Assembly (NCBI GenBank): GCA_947069175.1
Contig: CAMTDV010000003.1
Location: forward strand, 43,615,606 to 43,679,605
DNA from: Scalesia atractyloides
Taxonomy: Eukaryota > Streptophyta > Magnoliopsida > Asterales > Asteraceae
Reading direction: 5' to 3'
Length of the DNA stretch: 64,000 bases
The translations under genes were made by a program, and so were the position numbers. Shown here piece by piece: positions 34,000-45,821 of this stretch. Numbering within the stretch: position 1 is the first letter of the stretch; each line of letters starts with the position of its first letter. The notes under the pieces are model-generated. The model was not told the origin of the DNA, did not search any database, and saw nothing but the letters and a program-made list of their open reading frames with translations.

Positions 34000-35152
34000 T
34001 TCCCTTTATTAGCCTCTCAAGGCTTTGCATCATTATTTGTGGGGGTTCTTAGGGCAATTGGGCTTAATATGCCCTTTCTCATTACAGCCATAACAGACGG
34101 CATCTTTAAGATTTTTGCATTTGTGGGTCTTATGCCCTCTTCTTTTGCAAATACCACAGGGTTTAATCTAAGGGTTGGTATTGCATTGCCCTCAATGCCT
34201 GCGGCTACAGGTCTTGCATAGAGGTCTATCATCAGACATATGTTGGTTCTTCTTGAACCCAAAATTTCCTTTCATCTTAAACCTTTGGGAGTTATCATCC
34301 TCCCGTTTTCTTTTCCCGTCAGTCTCGGTCTTGACTGACTTTTGCCTCACCAAATCCAAGGTGAGGGAGAGAGATATGTCAACAGCGGACCTATAGGAAG
34401 TAGGCTAAGCAGCCTTTACCATCCCCTTTATATCGGGCGATAACCCATTAATAAAACGCGCAATGCATTTGGTTTCAGGGGTAATCAGATAGGAAACTAA
34501 CCTAGACAGTGAATTGAAATCAGAAACATACTTTCGATAGTCTAGGTTCTTCATTGTGAGAGTCAGAAAGTCTGTCTCTATCTTCTCCACCTCATGAGGT
34601 GGGTAGTATGTTTCCTTGACTTAATCGACAAACTTAGGCCATCCTAAGTTGTACAGGTGTACCTTACCTGTGGATTGAATCATGGCCTTCCACCAAATCA
34701 GGGCAGCACCCTTAAAGGACTGTGATACACACTTGACCACATCCTTATCAGCACAACCGCTGATATCTACAATCGTTTCCATCTCGTCCAGCCACTTTAA
34801 GGCTTCTACAGCTCCTTTCTCCCAATTAAAGTCCCAGGGCTTGCTGGAGACGAAATATTTGGCATCCGTATTTAGAAGCACGGGACCTATCAGCAAATTC
34901 TATTTTCTTCGGTTCACTCTTCGCATTTGAAGAGTGAACTGAGCTCTCTTTATGAGCTGAGGATGGTACGATTGATAATGGTCTGGAGCGAGTAGCACTC
35001 GACTCCCTAAGTTTTTCTATGGCCTTTTCCATGGCCTTTCCCACATCTGCGTCTGTGCGCTCTTGGAAATCTTCATTATTAATGGCTATATTTTCAACGT
35101 TATTAGAGTTAACATCCCGGTGGCTACTTTGCGCCTCATCCGAGTTAGCCAT
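34000..35152 (-). pseudogene. gag: gypsy gag, broken (element C)
   Basis: The ATG at 35152 opens MANSDEAQSSHRDVNSNNVE with a long polar N terminus. 34896-34621 has the capsid region (ALKWLDEMETIVDISGCADK, GAALIWWKAM). 34590-34405 continues (DYRKYVSDFNSLSRL, CIARFINGLSPDIKGMV). Two CCHC knuckles are visible at 34157-34117 (CGICKRRGHKTHKC) and 34097-34056 (CYGCNEKGHIKPNC). Stops near 34620, 34400 and 34190 break it. The start is chosen because no in-frame upstream Met extends the family-like sequence. Confidence 0.85.
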
Positions 35153-36339
35153 TCTTTAAAGCTTTGGTTCTAAACACCAAATTTAAATTTCTTTTAGCTA
35201 TGGTATTAATAACCATATTGGGTGTAAACATTGGATATGACAATCCATCGCCTAATCAGGCTAGTGTGAATAACATCACAACTCTTAGGCTTATTATATC
35301 TACTTTTGGCCTAGGTCTCAAAAGGACCATCAAAGGCAAATTATAAATTGGACGTAGTCCATATATTATTAGACAGTGGATCGTAATATCATAATTGTCA
35401 TTGCCGTTAGGCAATTATAATTAGCTCATAGGCTCATCACGAAGGACATTAAAATAAGGCACATTGGTCTGTCGCTAATGGACATAAAATATGGCACATT
35501 GGCATGTCACAAATGGATATAAAATATGGCACATTGGCCTGTCACTAATAGACATAAAATATGGCACATTGGCCTGTTACTAATGGACATAAAATATGGC
35601 ACATTGGCCTGTCACTAATAGACATAAAATATGGCACATTGGCCTGTCACTAATGGACATAAATAATGACACATTGGCTTGTCACTAATGGACAAAAATA
35701 TGGAACATTGGCCTGCATCTCTAATGGATGTCAATTATTATCATCATATTGATGATAATAGCCGGGATCACATTGATCACATAGGCTATAAATAGGTTTT
35801 AGGACATAGACCATTCATCTAGATGGCTAGTGTGGTTCCTCAAGCCACACTACCAAGAGTATGAACATTCCTGAATGTTAACATAAGAGTACCTTAATGG
35901 TTGATTAATAGTCCCGATCACATTCGACCTTAATGACTTGGAGGCTTGAACATAGTCCACCACCTCTGGATAGAAGGATAACTTCCCTTAACTATTATGA
36001 TAGAAGGCCCTTTCATCCTTAACTATCATTTATAAGCTAGCCAAATATGTGGCATGTGCTACTTGGCTAATCAAAACCATTAAGATCTTTTTTTTTAATT
36101 ATTTAGCAGAGAAAAAATTTCGAATAAAATCGAGACGCTCGCTTTGAAAAGGATGAATACATATATATAATTCAAAATACTTCATTAAATTTCAATAGAA
36201 GTTACAATACTAGAAACAATGTAATAAACTGTTCACGTAAGGACTAAAGAAATAAAAATGTCCACACAGGGACTAAAGAAATAACAATGTCCTCGCATGG
36301 ACTAACATATATTATTAGAAAAGACTTCACTCGTCCTTC
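35153..36339 (-). other. spacer between the extra ORF and gag of C
   Basis: No supported coding frame. It contains the 35-bp tandem array described separately and AT-rich sequence. In element orientation it lies downstream of the extra ORF and upstream of gag, so it could hold elements that let a second ORF be expressed, but no specific motif supports this. Confidence 0.5.
35445..35735. repeat. ATGGCACATTGGCCTGTCAC tandem array
   Basis: About eight units of roughly 35 bp, each ATGGCACATTGGCCTGTCAC then TAATGGACATAAAAT with small changes, in the C spacer upstream of gag. Confidence 0.9.
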
Positions 36340-37249
36340 TTTCCCTTAACCAGTTTGGAGAGTTTCTTGACGAACTTGTTCGTCTTCTTCTCCGTTTTCT
36401 CCGCTTGTTGTTGCATTTCTTCATTCGTTCTAAGGCCTCATTGATGGCCTCAAGTGGCGGCGGAGGTAGTGGTTGTGGTACACTAGGATACTAGTACCCA
36501 TAACTTGGATATCAAGTAGATGGATAAGCAGGTGGGAAGGGAGACGGGTAAAGTGCGTTATGCATGACCGCTTGAATGTAAGGGTCATGCGACCATGCTT
36601 GGTAATCAACAGGTGTCGATGGATTAAAAGGATCATATCCAGACGTATCCGGATAGGGTTATTATAACCCAATGGTGGTGGTTGATCCATTGGTGGTGGT
36701 GTTGGTTCCACCACAGGTGACGCATTAGAGGGTCCACCCATTTATGGGTCCTGTTGAATGGTGGGGTAGGGTTTAGGAAATGGTGGTAGTGAACCCGACC
36801 GTTGACCTGCACGTACTGACATACGTGCTCCTCGTTTCCTCCTCGGCGGCTCAGGTGGCCGCTGATGATGTTCCACTGGTTCCATGTGAACATCTTCTTG
36901 TATAGGAGGTGGTTGAGAGTGATGGGAAGGAGTGTTTGCAAAGGTAAATTGGTTCCAATATTGGTCCCACTCATTAGGACCTTGGTATGGCGATCCGGCA
37001 TAAGAGTTTGAATCGCTCGATATCTCAATGGGGTGTGTATTTGAACCTGACGGCGGCATCTCCGGATCGGAGTCCTCGTCCATTGGGTTTGGCTGATCCA
37101 ACTGATTCTGATCAGCTGGGGGTGTGTTAAAGTACTGGTTGGGGTTAAATTCATCCTGATAAGAATGATGGGAATAGTGAGAGTGGTGTGAATGATGTGA
37201 ATGGTATGAGTGATAAGAATTTTGGGTATGGGAAGGTGAATGTTGCGCC
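36340..37249 (-). pseudogene. extra ORF of element C, main part (unrecognised protein)
   Basis: Minus-strand frame continuing from 47337-47219 across element E. From 37249 it reads a His/Ser-rich run (HSHHSHHSHYSHHSYQDEF), an acidic/polar stretch (QPNPMDEDSDPEMPPSGS), NEWDQYWNQFTFANTPSHHS, then a basic PPRRKRGARMSVRAG. A TAA stands at 36742-36744. The frame then resumes (MGGPSNASPVVEPTPPPMDQ), shifts near 36660, and ends with a Lys-rich, coiled-coil-like tail MQQQAEKTEKKTNKFVKKL... stopping at about 36340. There is no known enzymatic domain. It is in sense orientation upstream of gag. I do not recognise its function; the basic blocks suggest nucleic-acid binding or nuclear targeting. Confidence 0.65.
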
Positions 37250-37436
37250 TGTAACATCCGTCGAAAAACGGGTTTCCAAAAACCCGCTTCGTTTATTAAT
37301 CGAATATTTCAGTTATAATTTTTGTTGCGTATTTAATGTTCATATTAATTTTAAACGATACATAACTAATAAACATTGTTAAAATTTTAAAACATAATCA
37401 ATAAAAACAAAGAAATAGTGAATAAATAAAATAAAT

Positions 37437-37512
37437 ACCGCTGCCGGGTTTCGAACCCGGGTCAGCCGGTTCATTAAACAAACAACATACCACTCGGCCA
37501 CTTGACTCGTTT
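37437..37512 (-). other. antisense tRNA-Ser/Leu-like module (E 5' LTR)
   Basis: Minus strand: A-box-like TGGCCGAGTGG (37500-37490), typical of Ser/Leu tRNAs, and a perfect T arm (CCGGG, loop TTCGAAA, CCCGG) at 37461-37443. Box spacing suits a long variable arm. It is the best preserved of the four antisense copies. Confidence 0.7.
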
Positions 37513-38061
37513 GTGTAATCAATGAATCAAATAAAACTTAAGTTCCACCCGTGAATCATCTGTTTGCGTCAAGGACTGAAACCGCCCAACGGCTTTCAAA
37601 TAATCAGAGACCTTTGGTGTGGTCGCGAGTTTCTGAGTGTAACCGATGATACAATGTCAGTTACAACCCACGTTCTTAATCAATTCCATCTTCGATGACT
37701 CGATTCATATGATTGTCGAGATTGAAAACCGAAATGAAATTACTTCCAATTTACACTAATAACACCATCGCCTCACATCTCGGAAACACTCGCAAAACCC
37801 TCAATTTTTCACTCTAACTTCTGTTCGTCGGAATCACTGTCTGCAATCGCCGGAGTTGGTCACCAGAACAGCGAACTTCGATTTCCGTTTGGTATGCGTC
37901 TTAATTTTATTCTGTGTAATATGTTCAATTCATGCTAAGTATTTATAACATCAGGGTAGTTAAAATCATTTGATTATCGAATTCTGGTTCAGTGTTGAAA
38001 CCATTGAAGAAGATGGGTTCTCGATTAGTAATTTAAAAGAAATAATAATCGGATCTTAACT

Positions 38062-38462
38062 GAGTTAGACACACAGTCCAATGGTGGAATGTGTACGTAA
38101 ATAACATGCACGACCCGAGTTCGAATCTCTACTCATTGCCGGTTTTCTAATCAGAATGTTTTTTTAAAACCAAACTAAATCAGTTCTCAAAAAGTATATA
38201 ATTACATAATGGGTTAGACACCCAGCCCAGTTGGTTGGGCTGGGTGCAGAGTAGCATAGCGATTGCGGGTTCGAGCCTCAGTAGGCGCGGCAGGTTGTTT
38301 AGTCCAAAAACTTTATTTTAAATTTATTAATTTCTGAATAAAGCTAACAAGAGCATAAGTATAATTGAAATCAGGAATTCTAACGGGTTAGACACGCAGC
38401 CCAGTTGGCCGGGCTGCGTGCACACAAACGAAAGGTCCCGAGTTCGATTCCGCTCAGCGCCT
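38062..38462 (+). other. array of three tRNA-like modules (E 5' LTR)
   Basis: Modules at 38062-38140, 38211-38290 and 38384-38462, each beginning GTTAGACAC. The hairpins are CACACAGTCCA with a one-mismatch partner, CACCCAGCCCA/TGGGCTGGGTG (11 bp) and CACGCAGCCC/GGGCTGCGTG (10 bp). B-box-like sequences are GAGTTCGAATC, GGGTTCGAGCC and GAGTTCGATTC. The third module keeps an A-box-like CAGCCCAGTTGG. They correspond one to one with the modules of D. Confidence 0.72.
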
Positions 38463-39510
38463 GAATAATCACTGTCTGACCGGTCAGACCCGGTCAGACC
38501 TGACAAGTCAACCCATTTTTATATCATTTTTACTTATTTCTTTTAATTGGAAAATTATTTAAAATACTTAAAAATAATATTTTTAAAGTTAGAAAACGTC
38601 CTTAGACTCACAAAAATTAATCTAAAAACCCTATTAAGATTATGAAATAAAATCCATTTATTTACCGAACCATTTCATTATTATTTTAGGTTAGTCTTCC
38701 TCGTCGATCAAATCCCAAAACTCGTGCGCATCCAAGTTATCGAAAGAACGCAAATCTCTACCAAATTCACCGTTTTAATCACATTTTAGGGTGTATCATG
38801 TGTCGTACAAATCTACTATTATATAAATATAAACACTTGTGCATACATCATATTTGTGATCTAATATGTATCGAAGGTGTACAAATTGTTGTGTGAATTA
38901 TGTTTAGTTTGGATTTATCATTTTCAGTGCAAGCATTTCATTAGGCCATCAGCTCCCCGTGGGAGACGGGTTGAGTACAGGCGCCTCATTCGATCGGCTC
39001 CGTTTGATTGAGCCTTGATCTCACATACATCATCATACATTTCATACGATCGGCTCCGTTTGATTGAGCCTTGATCTCACAATACATTATCATTCATGTC
39101 ATATACTTATTCAAGGTGGTTTGTGATTGTTTGTTTATATATGTTTGCTCACATATGAATATTGCACAACTTTTCAATATTAAATACAATAAGAAATCAA
39201 TAACAATGTTTTTAAACAAGGTTCACTCGCCAACTTTTTTTGACCCAAAATTTCCCCCATTTTACACATGATACAGGTGATCCAGTTGAGGCAAGAAACA
39301 TATAAGAGGGCTTAGAAGAATAATTCAGTTTAAGCTTTGGGATTGTATTAATTAGTTTCATTTTCCTTGTAACCGTATGGATTTAATTTGACTATTTAAG
39401 TTGTAATTTGAATTTAATAAATATGAAACATTTTAGTAAACATCATGAGCTTTGGTGATAACCCAATTATGCCCCGACTCTTATTCCGCTGCGGGTCGGG
39501 GTGTGACAGA

Positions 39511-39523
39511 TTGGTATCAGAGC
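39511..39523 (+). other. primer binding site of E (initiator Met)
   Basis: TTGGTATCAGAGC, two bases after the LTR end. Confidence 0.92.
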
Positions 39524-40321
39524 CATGACTATAGGGATATAGGATAGGTTAATAGACCCTTAGAGCCTATACTATAGTTGATTAGAATTTTAAAATTTTT
39601 TTATGTGTTACATACAAAATTCATGATGTTTATATGCTTTATGTTTATTGTTACATTCAATGTTATGCAAGCATATTCATAAGTACATATTATTATACAA
39701 TGCTCATCATGAATCATATCCTCGTAACATACCATATCCATGAGAGCACACACCACACAATTCCCATGATTTTGCAACGATTTTTGTAATTTTTCAAATC
39801 ACATCAAAGTGAGTTCTCATGACGTGCATGTAGTAACTGGAAGGGTACATGTACCGGTAGTCGGAACGTCCTGTCTTGGCTTGGCATTCGTATAAATCCA
39901 AAATAAAGGACCAGTTTGCCTACCTGGGGACTAACGATGAGAGTACGAAGGACCTATTAGGCCAAAGCATGCTATACCCAACGTCGTGTGAGCTAACCCC
40001 ACTTTGAGTTGTCATTGTGTCTACACCTGGACACCCTCCTACCATACATCTCGCAATCATATTTCATGGTTTTCATTCGGGTGATGCGAGTGTTAAACCG
40101 CCAAGACCAATGTGAATCCTACTAAGCCAATAGTCATGGGGGCCCACATGACTATACAGGCGATGGTATGGGGGACATTGGAGGCCCAAACATGAGCAAA
40201 CCCAAGACATCCTATGGATGTAGTTGCATTATCGATGATTATGTTATTTTTTTTTCTTAACGACACATGACACCTAAAAAGACTCCTTAAACTCACAATC
40301 TTCCTATGTATGATCCAGTAG
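39524..40321 (+). other. untranslated leader of E
   Basis: Non-coding. Strongly similar to the D leader, including GGACCAGTTTGCCTACCTGG and CATGGGGGCCCACATGACTA blocks. The start codon of gag follows at 40322. Confidence 0.6.
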
Positions 40322-41620
40322 ATGTCGGCTAGGCAGCTACGTGGAGGTAGAAAGTCAGGAAGGTCAAACGAACGCTTGGCCACCCAAATTGCAAAACAAA
40401 TGACCGCGGTGCTTCCTGACATTGTAATTCAAGTCCAACAAGCCCTCACCGCGAATCCCATCAACCCTCCCAATCAAGAAGACCAGAACGTCGACAACCC
40501 TCCCTCCAAAAAGTGCTCCTACAAACACTTCAAGTCTTGCGATCCCCCGAAATATGAAGCAACCGAAGGTGTCACTGCTCTCCTCCACTGGTTTGAGGAA
40601 ATGGAAAACACTTTCCTCAATTGCGATTGTCCCGGGATCGCAAGGTACGTTACGCAACCGGGAGACTGTTTGGGGTAGCCCTTACCAGGTTGAATACAGA
40701 AAAAGGTAAGAGAGGAGTCGAAGATGCCATGGCTTTAACATGGGAAGAGCTAAGGGAAATAACGACAAGAAGCTTATGTCCAAGAAGCGAAATCAAGAAG
40801 TTGGAAGATGAATTTCACTCGTTAAAACAAAAGGAAGGATATCATACTTCCTACAACAAAAGATTTCTTGAGCTGAACCAAATGATCCCCAACTTGTTCA
40901 CCCCAGTATACCGTTTAGTTGAACACTACATTCGAGTCCTCCCCTTGAAAATTCAAGACTCGGTTCTTAGCACTTCGCCTGCAACACTTGAAGCCACTAT
41001 GGAACTAGCTACCGAGCTTACCGAGAATCGCATCCAAAACGGTAAATTTAAGGATGAGAAAAAGAAAGCCCCCGTTGAGGCCCAAACTTCAAACCATTCC
41101 ATCTCCTCCTCAAAGTTTGCTGGTAAGAGGAAACGAAACAGCAGAAATTTTGCTGTCACACAAACAAACCCTCCACTCACTGCCGCACCAATCACCCAAG
41201 TTGCTCCCTCAGCTGCACCATATAAAAAGCTATACTCCGGCCCATACCCAAATTGCAACCGTTGTCAATACCATCACCTCCCAGAAACTCCTTGCCAACA
41301 TTGCACCAGCTGTGGCCGTGCGGGTCACACCATCCAACCCTGTCGCACACTTCAGCGAATGAACCGCAACCAACCCTCAACCCAAACCCACCATCAGATA
41401 GTGGGTCAAGCCCAACAACCTTTACTCCTACCACCTGCTCAACATATAGCCCAATCCTACTACCAACCCAACTACCCCATGATGCAACCTATGCGAGCTT
41501 GTTACAACTGTGGAGACCCAAACCACTTCAGGAACACATGTCCCCGCTTGGTGAACATCATTCATGCCCAAGCTCAAGCAAATCCGGTAAACCAAGCTAA
41601 CCAAGCTCCTCCACCTGCTA
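40322..41620 (+). pseudogene. gag: gypsy gag, nearly complete (element E)
   Basis: ATG at 40322 opens MSARQLRGGRKSGRSNERLA. The frame reads YKHFKSCDPPKYEATEGVTA and LLHWFEEMENTFLNCDCPG, then a 1-base deletion near 40632 (against D) shifts to the frame open from 40621. Capsid motifs follow: GVEDAMALTWEELREITTRS, EIKKLEDEFHSLKQKEGYHT, FLELNQMIPNLFTPVYRLVE. Two zinc-binding regions are seen: CNRCQYHH...CTSCGRAGHTIQPC (about 41260-41345) and CYNCGDPNHFRNTCP (about 41503-41545). Only one frameshift separates it from an intact gag. Confidence 0.9.
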
Positions 41621-42396
41621 GAGGAAAAGCTTTCAACATCAACGCCAATCAAGCTAGGGCCGACAACAACGTGGTTAACGGTACGTTTCTCGTAAATGGT
41701 AGTTATGCATCCATGTTATTCGATACTGGCGCGGATAAGAGTTTTGTGTCTTTAGAATTTGAACCCATCCTCAACCAAACTCGTGATAATCTCATGGAAT
41801 CTCTAATGGTGGAAGTTGCTGACGGAAAACCAGTCTTATTAAAATCTATTATACGAAATTGTACCCTCACTCTAAACGATCACAAATTTCCAGTTCACCT
41901 CATTCCTATGAATTTGGGCAGTTTCGACATTATAATCGGTATGGACTGGCTCAGACAACATCACGCTGAAGTAGTATGCCGTGAAAAGTTCATTCGCATT
42001 CCTCTTGCAAACGGTCAGACCCTACGAATCTTTGGAGAAACCCCTTCGAAAGGACTCAAATTAATGTCCTGTCTTCAAGCCCGAAAATATCTACGCAAGA
42101 ATTATGTCGCATTCCTAACTCACGTCGTCAAAAAGGGAACCAAGGAGAAGAAACTCGAAGACATCCCAGTAGTAAAAGATTTTCCGCAAGTTTTTCCTGA
42201 CGACATTTCAGGACTTCCTCCCGTGAGAGAAGTCGAATTCCGCATTGAACTTATACCTGGAGCTACACCAGTCGCAAAATCTCCTTATAGGTTAGCCCCA
42301 TCCGAAATGCAAGAGCTGGCCAGTTAACTGCAAGAGCTGACTGACAAAGGATTCATACGTCCTAGCTCATCGCCTTGGGGTGCACCTGTTCTTTTT
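41621..42396 (+). pseudogene. pol: gypsy aspartic protease and RT entry (element E)
   Basis: In the same open frame as gag (to 42327). The active site is MLFDTGADKSFVSLEFEPIL near 41715. IIGMDWLRQHHAEVVCREKF and LEDIPVVKDFPQVFPDDISG follow. A TAA at 42325-42327 stands where D has CAA (Gln), a C-to-T change, at the start of the RT domain. Confidence 0.92.
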
Positions 42397-43530
42397 GTGA
42401 AGAAGAAAGATGGAATGTTTCGCATGCGTATCGACTACAGAGAACTCAACAAGTTAACGGTCAAGAACCGCTACCCATTACCTCGCATCGATGATCTTCT
42501 AGACCAACTTCAAGGCGCCACCTGTTTTTCAAAAATCGACCTTCGTTCTGGATATCATCAACTCAGAGTACATGAATAAGACGTCCCAAAGACCGCCTTC
42601 CGAACTCGATATGGTCATTACGAATTCATGGTCATGCCATTTGGTTTAACCAACGCCCCAACAGTATTTATGGACTTAATGAATAGGGTATGCAAACCCT
42701 ACCTCGACCGCTTTGTCATAGTCTTCATCGACGACATCCTCATCTACTCGAAGTCTAAGTCTGATCATGAACGACACCTTCGACTCATCCTTACACTATT
42801 AAGGACAGAAAAGTTGTACGCTAAGTTCTCGAAATATGAATTATGGTTAAGGGAAGTACAATTCCGTGGACACGTCGTCAATGATAAGGGAATTCATGTT
42901 GACCCCTCAAAAATCAAGGCAGTACAGGAATGGCAAGCGCCACGTACCCCTACCGAAGTAAGATCATTTCTTGGTTTGGCTGGTTACTATCGCGGCTTCA
43001 TTGCCAATTTCTCTCGTATTGCTGTACCACTCACGGCTTTAACTCATAAAGGAAAACCCTTCATATGGGGACCTAAACAAGAAGACGCCTTCCAAACCCT
43101 TAAGCAAAAGCTTTGTGACGCACCTATCCTCACACTTCCTGAAGGTTACGATGACTTTGTAGTATATTGCGACGCGTCAGGGCAAGGATTAGGCTGTGTA
43201 CTGATGCAAAGAGGAAAAGTGATAGCCTATGCTTCTAGGCAACTCAAAGTTCATGAGAAGAATTACACCACCCACGACCTGGAACTTGGAGCCGTTGTAT
43301 TCGCCCTCAAGATATGGAGACATTACCTCTACGGTACCAAGTTTGAAATATACACTGACCACAAAAGCCTCCAACATATCTTCAATCAAAAGGAGTTGAA
43401 TATGAGGCAACGAAGATGGGTCGAACTTCTTAACGACTATGACTGTGAAATTCGGTATCATCCTGGAAAGGCAAATGTGGTGGCTGATGCACTCAGTCGA
43501 AAAGGTTATGCGAACTCTATTCATTTTCTA
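42397..43530 (+). pseudogene. pol: gypsy reverse transcriptase and RNase H (element E)
   Basis: MRIDYRELNKLTVKNRYPLP and FSKIDLRSGYHQLRVHE, then a TAA at 42577-42579 where D has GAA. The frame continues FMVMPFGLTNAPTVFMDLMN and VIVFIDDILIYSKSK, with the catalytic FIDD intact. RNase H reads VVYCDASGQGLGCVLMQRGK, YTTHDLELGAVVFALKIWRH, IYTDHKSLQHIF and ADALSRKG. Apart from the two stops this is well preserved. Confidence 0.93.
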
Positions 43531-44986
43531 TGTTCTCAAATCATAACCGACATCAAAGATCGAATCCGAGAAGCTCAACATGTTTCTGTAACAGAAAACG
43601 ATGTACGCGATGAACTGTCATGTGGAGCGGAACTCAAAATCGAAACCAAATCCGACGGTATTCTATACTATTTAAACCGCATATGGATTCCTGATCGTGA
43701 CAAACTTCGTGACTTCCTTATGAATGAGGCGCACAAAACACGATACTCTGTACACCCAGGAGCCGACAAGATGTATCAAGACCTATGATACACCTACTGG
43801 TGGCCGGGCATGAAAAAGGATATTGCTGTTTTTGTTTCCAAGTGCCTTACCTGTTCCAAAGTAAAAGCTGAACATCAAAGACCTTCAGGACTTCTAACCC
43901 AACCTGAAATACCTGTATGGAAGTGGGAAAACATAACCATGGACTTCATTACCGGGTTACCTCGCACCTCAGTGGGTATGACACCATATGGGTAATCATT
44001 GATCGTCTTACAAAATCAGCTCACTTCATTCCGATTGGACTTCAAGAATGAGAAGTTAACTCGTATCTACATCAGCGAAATCGTAAGCCGTCATGGTGTA
44101 CCTTTAAGCATCATTTCAGACCGTGATGGTCGTTTCACTTCACGAACATGGCGAGCCGTACAAACCGCCTTGGGTACACGATTACCTCAGTACCGCTTTT
44201 CATCCTCAAACTGATGGACAATCTGAACGCACCATCCAAACTTTTGAAGACATGCTTCGAGCATGTGTCATAGAATTCAAAGGAAATTGGGACGCTCATC
44301 TACCATTAGTTGAATTTTCGTACAACAATAGCTATCATTCGAGTATCGGCATGGCTCCTTTCGAAGCTTTATATGGTCGTAAGTGCCGATCACCAGTATG
44401 TTGGCATGAAACTGGAGAAGCTCAAATCACCGGTCCATAATTAATTCAAGAAACAACAGACAAGATCCATCAAATTCGAAACAATCTTCTAGCAGCACAA
44501 AGTCGTCAAAAGAGTTATGCAGACAAACGATGAAAGCCCTTGGAGTTTAACATTGGTGATCAAGTACTTTTAAAAGTATCACCATGGAAGGGAGTAGTTC
44601 GTTTTGGCCAGAAGGGCAAGCTAGCACCACGCTACGTAGGACCTTTCAAGATACTCGAAAGAGTAGGACCTGTAGCATACAAGCTTGACCTACCAGAAGA
44701 ACTCAACAGAATTCATCCCACATTCCATGTATCAAACTTGAAGAAGTGCCTCGCCGATGAAAAACTCCATATTCCCCTAGAAGATATTCAGATCGATGAA
44801 TCTATGCACTTCATTGAAAGACCAGTAGAGATCATGGACTTCGGAGAAAAACGTTTAAGACGGAGTCGTATTCCAATTGTTAGGGTACGCTGGGAGTCGA
44901 AACGAGGACCTGAGTTTACTTGGGAACGTGAAGACTCAATACGCGAAAAATACCCGCATCTTTTTCCTGTTACCGCTACTACTTAA
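43531..44986 (+). pseudogene. pol: gypsy integrase with chromodomain (element E)
   Basis: The finger has HKTRYSVHPGADKMYQDL, then a TGA at 43786-43788 where D has CGA. CLTCSKVKAEHQRPSGLL and WENITMDFITGLPRT follow, then a 1-base deletion near 43970, a small gap at 44033, SIISDRDGRFTSRTWRAV, a shift near 44185, and AFHPQTDGQSERTIQTFEDM. After a TAA at 44438 and a TGA near 44531 the C terminus runs open from 44540: FNIGDQVLLKVSPWKGV, LAPRYVGPFKILERVGPVAY, then the chromodomain tail FGEKRLRRSRIPIVRVRWES and PEFTWEREDSIREKYPHLF. Confidence 0.92.
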
Positions 44987-45005
44987 TTTTCGGGACGAAA
45001 TTTCT

Positions 45006-45020
45006 AAAAGTAGGGGATAC
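45006..45020 (+). other. polypurine tract of E
   Basis: AAAAGTAGGGGATAC directly before the 3' LTR; identical to that of D. Confidence 0.88.
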
Positions 45021-45205
45021 TGTAACATCCGTCGAAAAACGGGTTTCCAAAAACCCGCTTCGTTTATTAAGAATATTTCAGTTATAATTTCCGTTGCGTA
45101 TTAATGTTCATATTAATTTTAAACGATACATAACTAATAAACATTGTTAAAATTTTAAAAAACATAATCGATAAAAACAAAGAAATAGTGAATAAATAAA
45201 TAAAT

Positions 45206-45281
45206 ACCGCTGCCGGGTTTCGAACCCGGGTCAGCCGGTTCATTAAACAAACAACATATCACTCGGTCACTTGACTCGTTT
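45206..45281 (-). other. antisense tRNA-Ser/Leu-like module (E 3' LTR)
   Basis: Copy of 37437-37512 with the same perfect T arm. One change in the A-box region gives TGACCGAGTGA. Confidence 0.65.
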
Positions 45282-45821
45282 GTGTAATCAATGAATCAAA
45301 TAAAACTCACCCGTGAATCATCTATTTGCGTCAAGGACTGAAACCGCCCAACGGCTTTCAAATAATCAGAGACCTTTGGTGTGGTCGCGAGTTTCTGAGT
45401 GTAGCCGATGATACAATGTCAGTTACAACCCACGTTCTTAATCAATTCCATCTTCGATGACTCGATTCATATGATTGTCGAGATTGAAAACCGAAATGAA
45501 ATTACTTCCAATTTACACTAATAACACCATCGCCTCACATCTCGGAAACACTCGCAAAACCCTCAAATTTTCACTCTAACTTCTGTTCGTCGGAATCACT
45601 GTCTGCAATCGCCGGAGTTGGTCACCAGAACAGCGAACTTCGATTTTCGTTTGGTATGCGTCTTAATTTTATTCTGTGTAATATGTTCAATTCATGCTAA
45701 GTATTTATAACATCAGGGTAGTTAAAATCATTTGATTATCGAATTCTGGTTCAGTGTTGAAACCATTGAAGAAGATGGGTTCTCGATTAGTAATTTAAAA
45801 GAAATAATAATCGGATCTTAA

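Larger units (their letters stand above)
37250..39508 (+). repeat. 5' LTR of E
   Basis: 2.26 kb, TGTAACATCCGTCG...GGGGTGTGACA. A 56-bp direct duplication (GATCGGCTCCGTTTGATTGA) at 38992 and 39048 is absent from D. Against the 3' LTR it lacks an 18-bp piece near 38748 and keeps an approximately 85-bp block (39160-39255) that the other LTR has lost. Confidence 0.95.

Noticed and set aside
36633..37154. A second long frame overlapping the extra ORF of C
   Set aside because: It is an alternate frame of the same low-complexity stretch; the 37249-36742 frame continues properly from 47337 and is preferred. It may hold short parts of the true product after the frameshift near 36660.
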